Shown one piece after another: positions 40,364-49,524 of a stretch of DNA of 64,000 bases. The notes below the pieces were generated by a model, which made no database searches, was not told the origin of the DNA, and saw only the letters and a list, made by a program, of their open reading frames with translations. The stretch is from Candidatus Eremiobacteraceae bacterium. GTDB taxonomy: Bacteria > Vulcanimicrobiota > Vulcanimicrobiia > Eremiobacterales > Eremiobacteraceae. A program made the translations under genes and the position numbers. The stretch covers positions 173,188 through 237,187 of the forward strand of contig DATGJI010000055.1 in NCBI GenBank assembly GCA_035295225.1, read 5' to 3'. The stretch's first letter is position 1; every line of letters starts with the position of its first letter.

Positions 40364-41377
40364 TTAGACCGATGAAAATCCCGTAAAACCGCGCGTGATG
40401 CGCTGCAGTTCGTCGCGCCCGGGCGTGGCCGGAAGACGACCGAGAGCAGACTCGGCATGCGCGGCGAACTCGGCGGCTTTGGCGGCTGCCCGTTCGATGC
40501 CGCCGCTCGTGCGCACGAGGTCGATCGTGCGGTGACGCTGTGCGACCGCTTCAACTGTGTCGGGATCGTCAAACGCGAAGAGCTCTGCGATTGCCGGCCG
40601 AAGCGCGCTTTGACCGCCGCCAAGCGCGTAGATCAATGGCAGCGTCATCTTCTTTTCGCGAAGGTCGGAGCCGGCCGGCTTACCGAGTTCCGCCTCCGTC
40701 GCGGTATAATCCAATATGTCGTCGCGGATCTGGAACGCCATGCCGAACGACCGTCCGAATTCGCGAAGCGTTTGCACCGCGGGCGACTCGCGCAGTTGCG
40801 GACCTGCGGTCGAGCCTGTCTGGAGCAACGCAGCGATCGCGCCGCATTCGGCACATGCAGCGAACAGCTCCGCCGTCTTCTTTCCTATGATATCGAAATA
40901 TACGTCGGGTGCGAGATCCGGATTGCCGGCGGCCCGCAGCTGCTTCACCTCGCCGTTGCAGATCTCGGCGAGCATCGCAGCGAGTATCGTCGGGACCGGA
41001 TTTTGGTAACCTTGGGTCACCTTCTTGAAGACCCATGAGAAGAGATAATCCCCGGCGAGGACAGAGAAACGATTGCCGAGGGCGTGGTTTGTGGATTCGC
41101 GGCCGCGGCGGATGTCGGCGTTGTCCAGCACGTCGTCGTGGATGAGCGTGGCGACGTGGATGAGCTCCATGTACGACGCGAGGACCGGGTCTTCGGTGGC
41201 AGCGGCGACGCACGCGCGCGCCGCGAGCATCGTGATCCGCGGCCGCAGCCGCTTTCCGCCGGCATCCAACATGTTCCAGACCGCACCGGCGATGTGCGCG
41301 TTCTCGGCCGACAGTTCTTCGCGGACGAATTCTTCGACGACGGATTGAATCGCGGACTGCGGCGAACTCGTGATCAC
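40364..41377 (-). CDS. Polyprenyl (heptaprenyl/octaprenyl) diphosphate synthase
   Basis: 337 residues of the trans-isoprenyl synthase family. The first Asp-rich motif is HDDVLDNADIRRGR (about 80-93), the second is RDDILDY (about 217). GGKRLRPRI and GDYLFSWVF also fit. Long-chain products serve as quinone side chains. Small residues lie just before the first motif, as in long-chain synthases, but chain length cannot be read reliably. GTG start overlaps the menG stop (GTGA), which supports a joint role in menaquinone synthesis. Confidence 0.92.
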   Translation of the reverse strand: MITSSPQSAIQSVVEEFVREELSAENAHIAGAVWNMLDAGGKRLRPRITMLAARACVAAATEDPVLASYMELIHVATLIHDDVLDNADIRRGRESTNHALGNRFSVLAGDYLFSWVFKKVTQGYQNPVPTILAAMLAEICNGEVKQLRAAGNPDLAPDVYFDIIGKKTAELFAACAECGAIAALLQTGSTAGPQLRESPAVQTLREFGRSFGMAFQIRDDILDYTATEAELGKPAGSDLREKKMTLPLIYALGGGQSALRPAIAELFAFDDPDTVEAVAQRHRTIDLVRTSGGIERAAAKAAEFAAHAESALGRLPATPGRDELQRITRGFTGFSSV

Positions 41378-42111
41378 GCGACACCCGCCTGCTCGAGCCG
41401 GCCGCTGTCCGCCGTCACCGCGGTCGACGGCCGCGTTCCGGAATGGATCGTCACGATGCCGCCGAGGAGCCGGACGTAGCGCGCATGTTCAAAACCGGCA
41501 GCTGCGAAAATGCCGGCCAGCCTATCCGCGTCGGGAAAGTTGACGAGCGACTGCGGGAGATAGCGATACGCAGCCGCATCGCCGCCGACGATCCGGCCGA
41601 GCAGCGGCACGACGCCGTAGAAGTGAAGATAGAACATTTTCCGCCACAACGGATTCGGCGGTTTTGAGATCTCGAGGTTGACGAACGACGCCCCTGGTCG
41701 AAGGACGCGCCAGATCTCTCGGAGACCAGCGGCGACGTCAACGAGATTTCGCATGGAAAAACCCATCGTCGCGCCGCTAAAACTCGCGTCCTCGAACGGC
41801 AGACGCAGCGCATCTGCCTGAACGAACTCAATGTTCGGCGCCGCGTTCTTTGCTCGGGCGACCTCGAGCATAACGGGGCTGAAATCCACGCCGGTGACAC
41901 GGCCATTTGGGACGCGCCGTGCGAGATCGCGCGTCATCACGCCGGTGCCGCAGCAGAGGTCGAGAAGGCGCGCATCGTTCGCGGGCGCGAGCATGTCGAT
42001 CGCCTTGCGGCGCCACGATGCATCGATACCCGCGGTCATCACGGAGTTGGTGAGATCGTATCGCCGCGCGATGCGATCGAACATCTCGCGCACGACGCCG
42101 CCTTTGTCCAT
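41374..42111 (-). CDS. menG: Demethylmenaquinone methyltransferase (UbiE/MenG type)
   Basis: 245 residues from ATG at 42111; the open frame upstream is not conserved. The start region VVREMFDRIARRYDLTNSVM is the UbiE/MenG signature. The SAM site is LLDLCCGTGVMTRDLA (about 50-65), and DASFSGATMGFSMRNLVD and a GASFVNLEISKPPN segment follow. It methylates the quinone ring at the last step. First gene of the menG-prenyl synthase-tatAC-resB-ccsB run, and divergent from the PLD gene. Confidence 0.92.
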   Translation of the reverse strand: MDKGGVVREMFDRIARRYDLTNSVMTAGIDASWRRKAIDMLAPANDARLLDLCCGTGVMTRDLARRVPNGRVTGVDFSPVMLEVARAKNAAPNIEFVQADALRLPFEDASFSGATMGFSMRNLVDVAAGLREIWRVLRPGASFVNLEISKPPNPLWRKMFYLHFYGVVPLLGRIVGGDAAAYRYLPQSLVNFPDADRLAGIFAAAGFEHARYVRLLGGIVTIHSGTRPSTAVTADSGRLEQAGVA

Positions 42112-42205
42112 GTGTTTCGCGCTTCGGATGGCCGGAAAACGATTCCTGGGAACGGCTTCGCGCCGGTCAACTAGACTCGCATGGAGGGAGCGGTGAGGAT
42201 GAGGC

Positions 42206-43027
42206 ATGAGCGATCTTGCCGTCTGCTTCGGACCTGCCGCGCGTGTCGTCATCTGCCAAGCGTTCGACCACGCCACGAAATCGATCTGCGCAGAATTCTA
42301 CGACCTGAAAGATGGCGCCGTCAGAGCAGCTCTTGCCCGCGCGCGAGCGCGCGGCGTCGCCGTCGATGTCCGCACCGAGCACCATCGCCACGCGTTCACT
42401 TCGCATGCCGTCCTGCATGCAAAAGCCGCAGTCGTCGACGGACGCACGGCGATCATCACCACTGCCAATGTTACGCGTTCCGGCTTCGACTCACCCGGCG
42501 AAGTGTGCGTGGTCGATCATCGGCCGGACGACGTTCGCGCGCTTTCCGCCGCGATCGCCGGTTTCCCCGATCCGGCATTGCCCGACGAAAGAATCGCGGC
42601 TGGTCCTGGCTCGTCTCTGCGCGCTTCCATCGCAACGCTCCTCAGTTCATCTTCCGACTTGCGCATCGCATCGGAAGATCTCTCCGACGAAAGTGTTGTG
42701 GAAGCGTTGATCGCCCGCCGCGCCGCAGGCCGTCACGATCGCGTGCTGATCAATGAACGAGGCGCGCTCAGCCGCGAAGAACGGAGAACCGTTTGCCGGC
42801 TCAATGGCGCCGGCATCGCCGTACGCGCGCCGGTCGACGCGTACATGCACGAGAAATACGTCGACGATGGCGATCGCATCTACATCGGCTCAGCCAACCT
42901 CACGCGCAACGGGCTCGACGAGGGCCGAGAGATCGGCGTGGTAGCGCCCGCCGGCGACTTCGGAATCGGCGCCGCCCGATTGCGCGCGAATTTCGACGCG
43001 CTCTGGTCCTCCTCGTCCCCTGTGTAG
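42206..43027 (+). CDS. Phospholipase D-like protein with two HKD motifs
   Basis: 273 residues. Two PLD motifs are present: LHAKAAVVDGRTAIITTANVT (about 71) and MHEKYVDDGDRIYIGSANLT (about 215). Both His-Lys pairs are intact, so one active site should form. Such small PLD proteins are nucleases, phosphodiesterases or lipases; no signal peptide, so a cytoplasmic nuclease-type role is plausible. A GAGG-rich stretch precedes the ATG. The TAG stop is part of a family B repeat. Confidence 0.85.
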   Translation: MSDLAVCFGPAARVVICQAFDHATKSICAEFYDLKDGAVRAALARARARGVAVDVRTEHHRHAFTSHAVLHAKAAVVDGRTAIITTANVTRSGFDSPGEVCVVDHRPDDVRALSAAIAGFPDPALPDERIAAGPGSSLRASIATLLSSSSDLRIASEDLSDESVVEALIARRAAGRHDRVLINERGALSREERRTVCRLNGAGIAVRAPVDAYMHEKYVDDGDRIYIGSANLTRNGLDEGREIGVVAPAGDFGIGAARLRANFDALWSSSSPV

Positions 43028-43058
43028 GGCGGACCTTTATGGTCCGCCTGGGTTTTTT
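43028..43058 (+). terminator. Family B repeat with T-tract after the PLD gene
   Basis: GGCGGACC (43028-43035), loop TTTAT, GGTCCGCC (43041-43048), then TGGG and six T. An intrinsic terminator made from a family B repeat that begins directly at the gene's stop codon. Confidence 0.8.
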
Positions 43059-43082
43059 CTCGCGGGTGCGCCCGCGCGCGAG

Positions 43083-43775
43083 GTGGAAGCGTGCGCCGAC
43101 ATGCGGATAACACGTCGAGTTCGCACAGTTCGTAACATCCGTCTAGTCTGGGTTCTCGCGGCTTTTGTATCGCTCGCTTGCATCGCGCCGCTGTGCGCGC
43201 GGCTCTATATCTCGGCGGTTACGTCGCAGCGCCGCTACGTCGTCATTGCAACCGTGCCCGCGCGCCACGTAGCTCTCGTCTTCGGCGCCGGATTGCTTCC
43301 CGATGGTTCGCCGACACCGATGTTGGCGGACCGGGTCGATGCGGCGGTGGAACTCTATCGCGCGGGAAAAGTTATGGAACTGTTATTTTCCGGTGACAAT
43401 AGCCGGCCGGAATATAATGAAGTCGGCGCGATGTTCAAGTACGCGGTTGAACGCGGTGTTCCGGGATCCGCGATCACGCTCGACTACGCGGGATTCGACA
43501 CGTATGACAGCTGCTATCGCGCACACGCGATATTCGGTGTGACTTCGGCGATACTCGTGACGCAGCGCTATCATCTGCCGCGCGCGGTGTATGACTGCAC
43601 GATGCTCGGCATCGACGCGGTCGGCGTGGGAACGCCCGATTGGGGCGCCTACGGCGATAGCATGATGGCGGGTTATGAAGTACGCGAGACTGTCGCCGAT
43701 GTCAAATCGCTCTGGGACATAAACGTAAGCCACCGCCCAGCTACGCTGACGGGAGCCTACCTCGGAATGCATTGA
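43083..43775 (+). CDS. YdcF/SanA-like (DUF218) envelope protein
   Basis: 230 residues. A single N-terminal membrane anchor (about 20-45) is followed by a DUF218 domain: ALVFGAGLLPDGSPTPMLADRVDAAVELY, LLFSGDNSRPEYNEVGAM, DTYDSCYRAHAIFG and VTQRYHLPRAVYD. It is closest to SanA, which affects envelope permeability and vancomycin sensitivity in enterobacteria; biochemical activity is not known. Start at 43083 or the Met at 43101. Followed by a family A repeat 5 bp after the stop. Confidence 0.85.
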   Translation: MEACADMRITRRVRTVRNIRLVWVLAAFVSLACIAPLCARLYISAVTSQRRYVVIATVPARHVALVFGAGLLPDGSPTPMLADRVDAAVELYRAGKVMELLFSGDNSRPEYNEVGAMFKYAVERGVPGSAITLDYAGFDTYDSCYRAHAIFGVTSAILVTQRYHLPRAVYDCTMLGIDAVGVGTPDWGAYGDSMMAGYEVRETVADVKSLWDINVSHRPATLTGAYLGMH

Positions 43776-43780
43776 GGCGC

Positions 43781-43800
43781 GGGCCGACTGGCGTCGGCCC
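43781..43800. repeat. Family A palindromic repeat
   Basis: GGGCCGAC, loop TGGC, GTCGGCCC, 5 bp after the YdcF/SanA-like gene and 51 bp from the convergent tatD stop. A nearby direct repeat TTTCGGTCGGTTCTTAC-like (43801-43835) follows. Confidence 0.85.
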
Positions 43801-43851
43801 CTTCGGTCCGTTCTTACCCTTTCGGTCGGTTCTTACGCGATGCTTGCGCTA

Positions 43852-44634
43852 CTAGGGCGGCGATAATCGGGGGAAGAGGCGCGCTGCATTCGCGGTCGTG
43901 GCGGCGGCGATCTCGGCTTCACTCGAGCCGCGCAGTTCTGCCACTCTGCTACAGGTCAACGCGAGATGCGCCGGCTCGTTGCGCTTGCCGCGAAACGGCG
44001 TCGGCGTCATGTACGGGCAATCGGTTTCCAGCACGAGGCGATCGAGCGGCGCGCGCGCGATGGTGTCGTGCAGTTGCAGGGCGTTCTTGAACGTGGCAGC
44101 GCCGCCGATGCCCAGATACACGTCGAATTCATCGATAAACGCCTTGGCACTCGTCCAATCGCCCGTCCAACAGTGGATCACGGCGCGGCGGCTGCGATCG
44201 AAGTGTTCGCGCAGCAGCAGGGCGACGTCGTCTTCCGCCTCGCGGCAGTGGATGATGGCCGGCAGATCGAGCCGCGCAGCGAGATCGAGCTGGCGCGCGA
44301 ACACATCGCGCTGAATCGAACGCTCGGAGAAATCGTAGTGATAATCGAGACCCATTTCGCCGACGGCGACCACGGCCGGATTCTGTGCCGCTGCCGCAAG
44401 CCACGTGAGATCGCCCGCGTTCTTGGCTTCGTGCGGATGAACGCCGACGGCCGGCGCAAGCGCTGGGTGAGCCGCGGCAAGAGCGATCGTCGCGGCGCTC
44501 GTCGCCTCGTCCTGTCCGGCGGAGACGATGCGGCGCACTCCGGCTTGCATGGCCCGGTCGAGCACGGCGTCAAGATCTTCGACAAACGCTTCGCCATCGA
44601 GGTGCGCGTGCGTGTCGACGAGATCGAGCGTCAC
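43852..44634 (-). CDS. tatD: TatD family DNase/hydrolase
   Basis: 260 residues of the amidohydrolase fold. Metal ligands are visible in VDTHAHLD (about 6), GEMGLDYHYD (about 92), IIHCREAEDD (about 127), VIHCWTGDW (about 150) and LETDCPYMTPTPFRGKRNEP (about 202). TatD enzymes are metal-dependent 3'-5' DNases. GTG start overlaps the metG stop; the metG-tatD order is common in bacteria. Confidence 0.94.
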   Translation of the reverse strand: MTLDLVDTHAHLDGEAFVEDLDAVLDRAMQAGVRRIVSAGQDEATSAATIALAAAHPALAPAVGVHPHEAKNAGDLTWLAAAAQNPAVVAVGEMGLDYHYDFSERSIQRDVFARQLDLAARLDLPAIIHCREAEDDVALLLREHFDRSRRAVIHCWTGDWTSAKAFIDEFDVYLGIGGAATFKNALQLHDTIARAPLDRLVLETDCPYMTPTPFRGKRNEPAHLALTCSRVAELRGSSEAEIAAATTANAARLFPRLSPP

Positions 44635-46169
44635 GACGCGGCAGCGGCGGCTTCAACCCGAGGGAAGAGCGCAGGAGGCACCGTCGTATGCGAACCCGTG
44701 GGAAGCGCGCCCCAGCGGAGCGTATCGGTCCACGGCGCACCCGGAACGCCCGTCAGGCCGAGCGAGGACCACATGACGTCGGCGCTCGTCGGCATGAACG
44801 GATACACGAATGCCGCGATCCAGCGCAACCCTTCGCATAGATCGTACAGGACCCGGTCGAGCTCAGCCCGGTCTGCTTTTTTCGCCAACTCCCACGGCTT
44901 CGTCTGTTCCACGTACAGGTTAAGCGCGCGCACCCGCTCCCAAGCGCTACTCAGCGCGCCCCGGAAATCCACGCGAGCGAGAGCGTCTTCGTACGCCGCC
45001 CGCGCGTCGTCGAAGGCCGCAGACAACGAATCGTTGACGTGCGATTCGGGCACGACGCCATCGCGGTAGCGTGCTAGCATCGAAAGCGTCCGCTGCACGA
45101 GATTGCCGAGGTCGTTTGCGAGGTCCGCATTGTAGCGCCGCAGCGTCTGCTCTTCGCTGAATCCGAAGTCGGATCCGAACGTCGCTTGCGCGAAGAGGAC
45201 GTAGCGCATAGCGTCGACGCCGAACTGCGCGATCAGGTCGGCGGGCCGGACCACGGTGCCCTTGCTCTTGCTCATCTTCTCGCCTTCCATTGTGATCCAG
45301 CCGTTGGCGAAGACGAGCGCGGGCAGCGGAAGTTCGAGCGCCATGAGCAGTGCCGGCCAGATGATCGTGTGGAAGCGGAGGATCTCTTTGCCGATGAGAT
45401 GCACGTCGGCCGGCCAGAGATGCGAGAACCGATCGAGATCGAGCGGGTAGCCGGCAGCGGTGATATAGTTGCAGATCGCATCTACCCAGACATAGATCGT
45501 TCCGCCGCCGCCCGGCAGAGGCACACCCCAACCAACCGTCGCGCGCGACACGCAGAGATCTTCCAAGCCGCCTTCGAGGAGCGAGAACATCTCATTATAT
45601 GCGCTTTGCGGGCGCACCCAACCAGGATTGTCGCGGAAGTGCGCGATCAGGCGATCGCGGTACGCCGAGAGCTTGAAGAACAGCGCGTCTTCGGAAACCC
45701 ACTCCACTTCTCGCCTGCACTCGGGATTCGGACAGCGGCCGTCGATGAGTTTGCTCTCCGGCCAGAACGTCTCATCGTTGCGGCAATACCAACCTTCGTA
45801 GCGCCCGGGCACGATGTCGCCTTTCTCGCGCAGCATCGTGAAGATGCGCTGGACGGCCTTTTCGTGATCCGGATCGGTCGTGCGGATGAATTGGTCGTAC
45901 GAGATATCGATATCCCGCCACTGCTGTTTCCAGCGCTCGACGATCTGATCGCAGAACGCTTTGGGCGTCATGCCCGCCGCCGCCGCGACGTCGGCGATGC
46001 GCTGCCCGTGCTCATCCGTGCCGGTCAGGAAATGCGATTTGCCCTTCCCGGCGACGCGATGGTACCGCGCCAGCACGTCTGCGGCGATCGTGCTGTACGC
46101 GTGGCCGATATGCGGTGTGCTGTTCGTATAGTACAGCGGCGTCGTGAGGTAAAAAGTATCCTTGGCCAT
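44631..46169 (-). CDS. metG: Methionyl-tRNA synthetase
   Basis: 512 residues, the compact form without the C-terminal tRNA-binding dimerisation domain. The HIGH motif is PHIGHAYS (about 20) and the KMSKS motif is KMSKSKGTVV (about 294). The editing/zinc knuckle WYCRNDETFW...CPNPEC is at about 127-150, with three visible cysteines. It charges tRNA-Met and initiator tRNA. It lies in the rsmI-metG-tatD run on the minus strand. Confidence 0.96.
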   Translation of the reverse strand: MAKDTFYLTTPLYYTNSTPHIGHAYSTIAADVLARYHRVAGKGKSHFLTGTDEHGQRIADVAAAAGMTPKAFCDQIVERWKQQWRDIDISYDQFIRTTDPDHEKAVQRIFTMLREKGDIVPGRYEGWYCRNDETFWPESKLIDGRCPNPECRREVEWVSEDALFFKLSAYRDRLIAHFRDNPGWVRPQSAYNEMFSLLEGGLEDLCVSRATVGWGVPLPGGGGTIYVWVDAICNYITAAGYPLDLDRFSHLWPADVHLIGKEILRFHTIIWPALLMALELPLPALVFANGWITMEGEKMSKSKGTVVRPADLIAQFGVDAMRYVLFAQATFGSDFGFSEEQTLRRYNADLANDLGNLVQRTLSMLARYRDGVVPESHVNDSLSAAFDDARAAYEDALARVDFRGALSSAWERVRALNLYVEQTKPWELAKKADRAELDRVLYDLCEGLRWIAAFVYPFMPTSADVMWSSLGLTGVPGAPWTDTLRWGALPTGSHTTVPPALFPRVEAAAAAS

Positions 46170-46232
46170 ATCCGCTCATGTGCGTTCGGAGACGCCAAAA
46201 CCCCTGCCGCGTCGGCGCGATGCTATTCGAAG

Positions 46233-46252
46233 GGGCCGACGTCAGTCGGCCC
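46233..46252. repeat. Family A palindromic repeat
   Basis: GGGCCGAC, loop GTCA, GTCGGCCC, 3 bp from the rsmI stop and 63 bp upstream of the metG start. Probably terminates or attenuates rsmI transcription before metG. Confidence 0.85.
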
Positions 46253-46255
46253 ACC

Positions 46256-47092
46256 CTATTCGCGATCTGCTTCTTCCTGCGCGAGCTCGTACAGTGCGCG
46301 TTTCGAAACGCTCGTGATGCCGTGCAGCGCTCGAGCGACCGCGCTCACGCTCGCGCCGCCGGCGAGAAGCGCGCGCACCGCCGACCGTATCGCGGGCGAT
46401 ATTTCCGCGGATGGCGCGTCGTTCGGCGCGCCTTCGATCACAACCGTGAACTCGCCGCGCGCCGGCCACGAGATCGCTGCGCGAGCTTCGGCTGCGCTGC
46501 CGAGCACTTGCTGCTCGAATTTTTTGGTGTATTCGCGAAGGACGAATATCCGCCGGTCGCCCAGTTCGCGCTCGATATCGTCGAGCAGCGCGCGCATGCG
46601 GACGGGCGCTTCGTACAGCACCGTGCATGCGGGCTCTCGAACGAGGCCGGCGAGGTAGGCGGCACGCGGTCCCGGCTTGCGCGGCGGGAAACCGTCGAAG
46701 CGGAAACGCGACGCGTCAAACCCCGAGAGGACAACCGCGCTCGGGACCGCGCTTGGACCGGGAAGCACTTCAATTGCGGCACCCGCCGCGCGCGCGGCGC
46801 GGATCATCTCGATGCCCGGATCGGAGATGCCGGGCATGCCGGCATCGCTCACCATGGCCACGGTCTTCCCTGCAGCCAGCAGTGTACGGAGCGCATCGAT
46901 CCTGCGTGCCGCCACGCGTTCGTGGAATGACTGCACCGGCTTGTCGATGTTGTGCGCGCGCAGCAGCACAGCGCTGACGCGCGTATCTTCCGCGAAGATC
47001 ACGTCGCATTCACGCAGCGTCCGCAAGACGCGCAGCGTGATATCTTCCAGATTGCCGAGCGGTGTCGGGCAAAGAACCAAACGTCCGGCCAT
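46256..47092 (-). CDS. rsmI: 16S rRNA (cytidine-1402-2'-O)-methyltransferase
   Basis: 278 residues from ATG at 47092 (MAGRLVLCPTPLGNLEDIT, the usual start); a Met four codons upstream is possible. Tetrapyrrole-methylase-type fold with AEDTRVSAVLL, FHERVAARR, VAMVSDAGMPGISDPG and LPGPSAVPSAVVLSGF. It modifies C1402 in the ribosomal decoding centre. The first gene of the rsmI-metG-tatD run; a family A repeat separates it from metG. Confidence 0.95.
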   Translation of the reverse strand: MAGRLVLCPTPLGNLEDITLRVLRTLRECDVIFAEDTRVSAVLLRAHNIDKPVQSFHERVAARRIDALRTLLAAGKTVAMVSDAGMPGISDPGIEMIRAARAAGAAIEVLPGPSAVPSAVVLSGFDASRFRFDGFPPRKPGPRAAYLAGLVREPACTVLYEAPVRMRALLDDIERELGDRRIFVLREYTKKFEQQVLGSAAEARAAISWPARGEFTVVIEGAPNDAPSAEISPAIRSAVRALLAGGASVSAVARALHGITSVSKRALYELAQEEADRE

Positions 47093-47136
47093 AGCGCGGT
47101 GCATTCCGCGGGCAGCCGGCGAATCGCTCTTGCGCG

Positions 47137-48561
47137 CTAGCCGCCCGAGTTCACCAAGGCCTTTGACGGATCGAGGATGAGCGGTGCGCGCGGTTCCTGG
47201 CTGAAGTCGAAATCGTTGCGCAGGTCACCGAGGATCGGCTGGTTCTCGCGCACGTCGGGTCGAGGATCCGGACGGCCATCGGTCTTTGGGTCGATGCGCT
47301 CGCTGCTAAGGAAATCGTCCTCGATGAATTTGACGTACGCGTCGAACGAGAGCGTCTGGTGGTCGATATAGCCACGTCGCGCATACGGGCTGATCACGAG
47401 CGCCGGCACGCGCAACCCATAGCCGTTCTGATCGACGGTCGGCGGCTTGACGTGGTCGTAGAAGCCGCCCCAATCATCCCAGGCCAGAAAGATGGCGCTC
47501 GATTTCCAATCCGGCCCTTGCATGACTGCGTTGATGACGCCCGTGACATACTGTTGCCCCGCGCTGACCGCTGCCGGCGGATGTTCGCTCACGCGGCTGT
47601 TCGGGCAGATCCACACGACCGACGGAAGCGTTCCGTTCTTGGCCGCCGCGTAGAACTCGTCGATGCTCTCGATGTTGCTCAGCTGACCATCTTGGCGGAC
47701 GGTCGTGAAAAACGGCAGGGGGTTCCAGATGCCGGGCGTGCGCGCGCCGAGCCGGCCTTGCCGGCCGGTCAGCGAATCATCTTCTGTGTCCGGCTCGGAT
47801 CCCGCGAATATGTAGTACGCCCAGCTCACGCCGTGTGCGTGCAGCAGGTACGTGAGATCGGTCCACGCATAGTTGGGCGGCGCATGCGTGCGCAGCCGCG
47901 GCGGTCCGAAGTCCGGCGGCATGCCCGGACTCTGCAACGCGTTCGTGCACGATGAAGGATCGTCGGGCACGGCGCAATGCGCCGACCACTCGGAGACCAT
48001 GAACAGATGTTCCGGCAAGCTCCACGACGCGTTCGGCTCGAACATCGCGTCTTGCAGAACAAAATTGTCCGCATAGTCCCAATAGTTCGGCAGCTCGCGA
48101 CGATCGTGGTAGCCCATGACGTCCGGAACCGTCGCGCCTTGGCAACGCGGATCGTGACTCAAGCCCTTGCACTTGATGTCGCCGTGTTCCGATCGGTCGA
48201 TGAAGCCGTCCATCCGTCCGCCATCGATGTCGGCGACGGCGTCTTTCTGACCGTGCGGACCGCCGTAGTTGATGTCCGCTGAATCGTGATAGGGCGCCAC
48301 GCATTTGCCTCTGGCCGGGTCGGTGACACAGACGGTCGGCACCCCGTTGCGCATCGGGATCCCGTTGACGCCGGGATACGTCCCGAAATAACTATCGAAA
48401 GAGCGGTTCTCTTGCATGATCACGATGATATGCTTGATCTTTTGGATCCCGCCCGCGTCGGTCGCCGCCGATGCCGAGGACGACGGCGCGAGCGCGGCAC
48501 CGCCTTGAATGGCGGCCAGAACGGCGGCAAGCGTGATGGGTGCAAATTGACGAGCATGCAT
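47137..48561 (-). CDS. Secreted phosphoesterase (phospholipase C / acid phosphatase AcpA family)
   Basis: About 474 residues from ATG at 48561 ([17 protein letters not shown]), with signal peptide ending near residue 33. The catalytic and metal site [20 protein letters not shown] (Glu-Asn-Arg-Ser-Phe-Asp) is close to the N-terminus. [17 protein letters not shown] carries the second metal site, and [13 protein letters not shown] is typical. The family cleaves phospholipids or phosphomonoesters outside the cell. TATAAT overlaps the preceding possible Met (48570), leaving almost no leader, so initiation at 48561 would be leaderless. Monocistronic, divergent from the PEP mutase-like gene. Confidence 0.88.
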   Translation of the reverse strand: MHARQFAPITLAAVLAAIQGGAALAPSSSASAATDAGGIQKIKHIIVIMQENRSFDSYFGTYPGVNGIPMRNGVPTVCVTDPARGKCVAPYHDSADINYGGPHGQKDAVADIDGGRMDGFIDRSEHGDIKCKGLSHDPRCQGATVPDVMGYHDRRELPNYWDYADNFVLQDAMFEPNASWSLPEHLFMVSEWSAHCAVPDDPSSCTNALQSPGMPPDFGPPRLRTHAPPNYAWTDLTYLLHAHGVSWAYYIFAGSEPDTEDDSLTGRQGRLGARTPGIWNPLPFFTTVRQDGQLSNIESIDEFYAAAKNGTLPSVVWICPNSRVSEHPPAAVSAGQQYVTGVINAVMQGPDWKSSAIFLAWDDWGGFYDHVKPPTVDQNGYGLRVPALVISPYARRGYIDHQTLSFDAYVKFIEDDFLSSERIDPKTDGRPDPRPDVRENQPILGDLRNDFDFSQEPRAPLILDPSKALVNSGG

Positions 48562-48568
48562 GATGGAC

Positions 48569-48574
48569 ATTATA
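48569..48574 (-). promoter_or_regulatory. TATAAT -10 box directly before a start codon
   Basis: On the minus strand, TATAAT ends 7 nt before the ATG at 48561, so transcription would start at the ATG itself. No good -35 is seen. It would give a leaderless mRNA for the secreted phosphoesterase. Confidence 0.4.
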
Positions 48575-48699
48575 CGCCAAAACTGCCGCACTTGGGATGA
48601 AAGGCGGATTGGAGCAATCCGCTGACCGTCAGAAGGTTCGCGGTGCGCTGCGCCGCAAACCGAGACGCGAAACAAGCGATCGTGGAGAATGAACGAGCG

Positions 48700-49512
48700 A
48701 TGAACTCGACCGATTCCGTCGCGGCCTTTCGGGCGCTGCACGCCCAAGACCGTGTTCTCGTCATCCCCAATGTTTGGGATGCGGCCTCGGCGGCCGTGTT
48801 CAAAAGCGCCGGCGCTCAGGCGATCGCCACGACGAGCTGTGGTCTCGCCTGGTCATGCGGATACCCGGACGGCGATATGCTGCCGCAAGACAGCATGCTC
48901 TTCGCCGTTCGCGCGATCTGTCGCGTGGCGCGCGGCACACCCGTCTCGGTGGATTTCGAAAGCGGTTATTCGAGTGATCCGCGCGCCGTCGCAGACGCGG
49001 TCTTGCAGCTGCGCGAGATCGGCGTGGCAGGCATCAATCTCGAGGACGGCGCCGATCGACCACAACTGACTGCCGAAAAGATCATCGCCATCAAGCGCGC
49101 TGTCGCAGGTCATGGTGATATCTTCATCAACGCGCGTACCGACGTCTATCTTCGCGAACTCGCAGCCGGAGAGGATGCGGTACGCGAGACGATCGAGCGA
49201 GGAAAGCGATTCCAAGATGCGGGCGCCGACGGTTTTTTCGTACCGGCTCTGACCGAGAACGGCGCGATCGAACGGATAACCTCGTCGGTCCCGCTGCCGC
49301 TGAACGCGCTCGTATGGCCGGGGTTGGCGCCAACGGATACGCTCTATAAGCTCGGCGTTCGCCGCTTGAGCGCGGGTGGCCGTCTTGCCGAAGTCGCTCT
49401 GAGCGCTGCACGCACCGCGGCGCGCGCGTTCATGCGCGACGAATCGCGCGACGAGGCGGTCGCTCATCCGGGCGGCGTGACGTACGACGAGATGAACGCA
49501 CTCTTTCAATAG
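48700..49512 (+). CDS. Isocitrate lyase / PEP mutase family enzyme
   Basis: 270 residues from ATG at 48700, with GGAG 12 nt upstream. The barrel shows [32 protein letters not shown], metal-site [18 protein letters not shown] and [13 protein letters not shown]. These match the PEP phosphonomutase-like subgroup whose members are oxaloacetate decarboxylases, 2-methylisocitrate-type lyases or phosphonate enzymes. The lyase cysteine motif KKCGH is absent, so it is not a true isocitrate lyase. Followed by the DUF5069 gene after 12 bp. Confidence 0.87.
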   Translation: MNSTDSVAAFRALHAQDRVLVIPNVWDAASAAVFKSAGAQAIATTSCGLAWSCGYPDGDMLPQDSMLFAVRAICRVARGTPVSVDFESGYSSDPRAVADAVLQLREIGVAGINLEDGADRPQLTAEKIIAIKRAVAGHGDIFINARTDVYLRELAAGEDAVRETIERGKRFQDAGADGFFVPALTENGAIERITSSVPLPLNALVWPGLAPTDTLYKLGVRRLSAGGRLAEVALSAARTAARAFMRDESRDEAVAHPGGVTYDEMNALFQ

Positions 49513-49524
49513 GAGACGGCTCTC

